From Legionellaceae bacterium UBA2794 (GTDB taxonomy: Bacteria; Pseudomonadota; Gammaproteobacteria; Legionellales; Legionellaceae), in NCBI GenBank assembly GCA_002352055.1, contig DEHS01000023.1, positions 33,839 to 53,615 on the forward strand: a DNA stretch of 19,777 nt. Reading direction: 5' to 3'. Position 1 is the stretch's first letter; the number at the start of each line of letters is the position of its first letter. The position numbers and the translations under genes are program-made. Shown one piece after another: positions 17,367 to 19,777 of this stretch. Under the pieces are notes generated by a model. The model was not told the origin of the DNA. It saw only the letters and a list, made by a program, of their open reading frames with translations, and did not search any database.

Positions 17367-18395
17367 ATGTCATTTTCAAGGATTGTATATTTAGCAGGCT
17401 TAATTTTTTTTGCAATTAATGGGAACTGTAACCCTTCTATTGATGCGGCTATCGATAAAGGATTGGTTTTTTTAGAAAGTGTGCAATTTAGCTATGGCGA
17501 ATATCCAACTTTATTTAGTCCAAATCTATCTGAGCCTGCGCGATCTTTGGCAACTAATTATGACAGTAATTTATTTACTACAGTGATGATTGCAGATGCG
17601 ATACATGAAATAAATCATCGGGCCGTGAAACGATTAAATAAAAAAACAGTTAAGTATATTCAATCTCAATTACTGAATGAACAGGGTCTTTGGTCTTATT
17701 TCACCACCCATAATAATGCACCTTTGTATCCGAATACGGTTACCGATCTTGACGATACTGCTTTTGCCTCAATAGTTCTGCAGCAAAATGGAGTTGCCTT
17801 TCCAGATAATCATCAAATCATTGAGGCAAATAAGAACGAAAAGGGAGTCTATCTGACTTTTGTTGATCCCCCTTTTATAAATGATGTGGATTGCGGGGTT
17901 AATGCCAACGTACTGTCCTATCTTCAACAAGCGGATAAAAATGTATGTAATTATCTTAATAAACAAGTAGCGCTAAAGGCAAATTGCGCTCACTATTACT
18001 CCTTGCTTGATGCTTATTATTTGATTTCTCGAGCTTATAAAAGTGGTATTCAATGTTTAAAACCATCTGCTCAACCTATTTTGGCTTACACTCTGGAACA
18101 GATAAATCAATGGGATAAAGACGGCAACATAAGTTCCTTTAAACGGGCGGTCGCGTTAAACATTTTGTTAGATTATGGATATCGGGGCGAAGCGATTTTT
18201 AAAACAGCGCAATTTTTATTAAAAAAACAATCTCGCCATAACGGTTCATGGCCGGGTGAAGATTTTTGGTTATGGTCAGGAGTAGATGAGGAGGGTAATC
18301 GCTTCTTGCTTGGACAATCAAGCTCGAGCGCATTAACAACAGCCATAGCACTAAAAGCATTAAATCGTTTACAGGCTGAAGGATTTAATGATTGA
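17367..18395 (+). CDS. Predicted exported alpha/alpha-toroid protein with class II terpene cyclase-like DLDD motif
   Basis: 342 residues. An N-terminal hydrophobic segment (about 4-20) looks like a signal peptide or anchor. The rest is helical with repeats like those of squalene-hopene cyclase/prenyltransferase alpha-barrels: QW-like motifs YIQSQLLNEQGLW (about 97-109) and FLLKKQSRHNGSWPG (283-297), and a weaker FLESVQFSYGEYP (about 35-47). TVTDLDDTAFA places DLDD at 127-130, like the DxDD acid of class II cyclases, where the middle Asp protonates the substrate. At 342 residues it is half the size of squalene-hopene cyclase, so it may be a single barrel or a non-enzymatic relative. AAGGA precedes the ATG by 9 nt. 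Function is unknown; membership of the toroid superfamily is likely, catalysis is not shown. Confidence 0.65.
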   Translation: MSFSRIVYLAGLIFFAINGNCNPSIDAAIDKGLVFLESVQFSYGEYPTLFSPNLSEPARSLATNYDSNLFTTVMIADAIHEINHRAVKRLNKKTVKYIQSQLLNEQGLWSYFTTHNNAPLYPNTVTDLDDTAFASIVLQQNGVAFPDNHQIIEANKNEKGVYLTFVDPPFINDVDCGVNANVLSYLQQADKNVCNYLNKQVALKANCAHYYSLLDAYYLISRAYKSGIQCLKPSAQPILAYTLEQINQWDKDGNISSFKRAVALNILLDYGYRGEAIFKTAQFLLKKQSRHNGSWPGEDFWLWSGVDEEGNRFLLGQSSSSALTTAIALKALNRLQAEGFND

Positions 18396-18421
18396 TTTTG
18401 GATATATCATAAACAGATTGA

Positions 18422-18430
18422 TGCTATAAT
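18422..18430 (+). promoter_or_regulatory. Extended -10 promoter of alkB
   Basis: TG-C-TATAAT is a perfect extended -10 (TGnTATAAT). The predicted start near 18437 leaves a leader of about 23 nt before the alkB ATG. No good -35 is seen and no Ada-type box was recognised. Confidence 0.55.
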
Positions 18431-18459
18431 AATTAGGTTGTTATCATAATTATATCGCT

Positions 18460-19107
18460 ATGAATCTTGAATTATTTGATTTAATTGACAGAGACCAATA
18501 TCAGGAGAAAATTGGGGAGGGGGCTGTTATTTTGCGTCAACTTGCGCAGCCTTTTTGCAATGATCTGCTGCGGGATTTAAAGGCAATCATTCAGTACGCG
18601 CCTTTTCGTCATATGATCACCCCGAATGGATTTAAGATGTCCGTTGCCATGTCGAATTGTGGACTATTTGGCTGGATATCTGATAAAAAGGGGTATCGAT
18701 ATGATTCTCTGGACCCACTTACTGGTTTGAAGTGGCCAGAGATACCTCCCTCTTTTTTAAAATTGGCAGTATCTGCTGCCGATTTAGCGGGTTTTTCAAA
18801 TTTTAACCCTGATGCCTGCTTAATAAATCGTTATGAAACAGGCGCTAAATTATCCTTACATCAGGACAAAGACGAACACGATTTAGCGGAGCCGATTGTT
18901 TCTATTTCGCTAGGTATTTCTGCCGTTTTTTTATTTGGCGGTTTGAAACGTACCGATAAAACACAACGATATCTATTAGAGCATAATGATGTTGTGGTAT
19001 TTGGCGGTCCCGCCAGGTTGCGTTTCCATGGTATTTTGCCAATAAAACAATCGTATCATCCTCTCACTGGTACTCATCGGATAAATCTCACTTTCCGTAA
19101 AACTTAG
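18460..19107 (+). CDS. alkB: Alpha-ketoglutarate-dependent DNA dealkylase AlkB
   Basis: A 215-residue Fe(II)/2-oxoglutarate dioxygenase, nearly the length of E. coli AlkB. It oxidatively removes methyl groups from 1-methyladenine and 3-methylcytosine in DNA and RNA. Iron ligands are His134 and Asp136 in LSLHQDKDE and His190 in RLRFHGI; the 2-oxoglutarate/substrate motif RxNxTxR is Arg207-Asn209-Arg213 (RINLTFR). INRYETGAKL precedes the first ligand as in AlkB. Residues sit three positions beyond their E. coli equivalents. All key residues are intact. The ribosome site is weak. The 3' end overlaps the converging gene by 20 bp. Confidence 0.95.
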   Translation: MNLELFDLIDRDQYQEKIGEGAVILRQLAQPFCNDLLRDLKAIIQYAPFRHMITPNGFKMSVAMSNCGLFGWISDKKGYRYDSLDPLTGLKWPEIPPSFLKLAVSAADLAGFSNFNPDACLINRYETGAKLSLHQDKDEHDLAEPIVSISLGISAVFLFGGLKRTDKTQRYLLEHNDVVVFGGPARLRFHGILPIKQSYHPLTGTHRINLTFRKT

Positions 19108-19777
19108 AGTATGTATCTGAGTCCTCCTTGGGTTGGGAATTATTGCTCCGAAAGAAACCTTTAGATTCATACCCCAATCGTTGAGTATTCCTTACTTTGT
19201 CTTCAGCAATTTCATTATAAATGGAGTTTATTGCTTCAATTAATTGCTTTTCATCTAAATCAAATTGAGTTAGTGCTTTCACCGCATCTGTATTCAATTG
19301 ATTCTGTCGATCCACATAAATAAAAACCTTATGGGCTCTGTCAATGTATACAAGAATTGCCTCTTTAAGAGATAGTCCCGATTTTTTGGTAAGAAATTCT
19401 GGTATCTTGCAGTTGTGTTCTGGATTTTTTAATTGATCCTGATATTTCTCCAATAGTATGGCTATAGCTAACAGTTGGTCTTCCAAGTGGTCAAAAACAC
19501 GGATTATTTCCTTTTTATTTATTACCGGAAATTTTATAACCCTGTCAAAAAGTAACCTATTTAAATTAACACAATTTTGTATTTTGAATTGCACGTGTTG
19601 CCAATCTGTTTCAGTAATTAATGCAGCTAAATTTCCCGCAAGGAGTTGCTTTTCAAAATAGGCTATCTGGAGATTGCTCCAATCGATAGGTTGCTGGGTT
19701 ATTTCACTTAAATAAAAAACAGTGTTTCCATTGCCTTCTTTAATTAAAAGCAGCTGATTTAATTCAAAAGATGATGC
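19088..19777 (-). CDS. Unrecognised protein, 3' part of a gene running off the window
   Basis: The minus-strand frame is open from its TGA at 19088-19090 to the window edge (229 codons), with no stop between 19594 and 19777. The gene therefore starts outside; the GTG at 19594 is probably internal. The visible part is soluble, with no membrane helix or signal peptide. It is helical in its middle (FDHLEDQLLAIAILLEKYQ; SLKEAILVYIDRAHKVFIYV) and ends in a polar tail with KEDSDTYSKFYGK. I recognise no family. It converges on alkB with a 20-bp overlap of coding ends. Without the N-terminus nothing firmer can be said. Confidence 0.7.
   Translation of the reverse strand, partial: ASSFELNQLLLIKEGNGNTVFYLSEITQQPIDWSNLQIAYFEKQLLAGNLAALITETDWQHVQFKIQNCVNLNRLLFDRVIKFPVINKKEIIRVFDHLEDQLLAIAILLEKYQDQLKNPEHNCKIPEFLTKKSGLSLKEAILVYIDRAHKVFIYVDRQNQLNTDAVKALTQFDLDEKQLIEAINSIYNEIAEDKVRNTQRLGYESKGFFRSNNSQPKEDSDTYSKFYGK

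Overview
The window looks like a stretch of a Legionella-type gammaproteobacterial chromosome. The inference rests on low G+C, a close fit of several genes to Legionella/Coxiella relatives (a ProP-like MHS transporter, a DesB-like acyl desaturase, a PhaB-PhaB-PhaR-phasin cluster), a secreted protein ending in an Lcl-like (DUF1566) domain, and a textbook PmrA-type direct repeat upstream of an orphan gene. Species cannot be named from sequence reading alone.

Layout. Positions 1-546 hold repeat debris and a minus-strand tRNA-Pro(CGG). A metabolite:H+ symporter follows (547-1800), then a 570-bp gap with a nested palindrome (1935-2011) and a PmrA-type box (2204-2220), then an orphan 191-aa gene that is a candidate PmrA-regulated secreted protein. 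A minus-strand housekeeping block reads lolB - tRNA-Gln - prs; ispE, which sits between lolB and tRNA-Gln/prs in many gammaproteobacteria, is absent, as expected if isoprenoids come from the mevalonate pathway. Divergent from lolB run coaD and ggt, overlapping by 17 bp. They converge on a minus-strand operon of a small membrane protein, mutM and a plsC-type acyltransferase. A DesB-like fatty acid desaturase reads away from that operon and ends at a strong terminator.

Positions 10868-11300 hold about two and a quarter tandem copies of a composite palindromic repeat of about 195-199 bp; fragments of the same repeat lie at 1-45 and near 1908-1925. Next is a large minus-strand secreted protein with two tandem 95-98-residue repeats and an Lcl-like C-terminus. 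From 13594 to 16020 is a polyhydroxybutyrate cluster: two paralogous acetoacetyl-CoA reductases, the repressor phaR, and a small phasin whose strong promoter is flanked by inverted copies of a 9-bp TGCACTGCA/TGCAGTGCA motif, probably PhaR operators. No PHA synthase (phaC) or thiolase is present.

The right end carries a REC-HPt phosphotransfer protein, a predicted exported alpha/alpha-toroid protein with a class II terpene cyclase-like DLDD motif and QW-like repeats, alkB, and the 3' part of an unrecognised minus-strand gene that runs off the window. The least described items are the DLDD exported protein, the PmrA-box orphan, the composite repeat array and the phasin operator pair.
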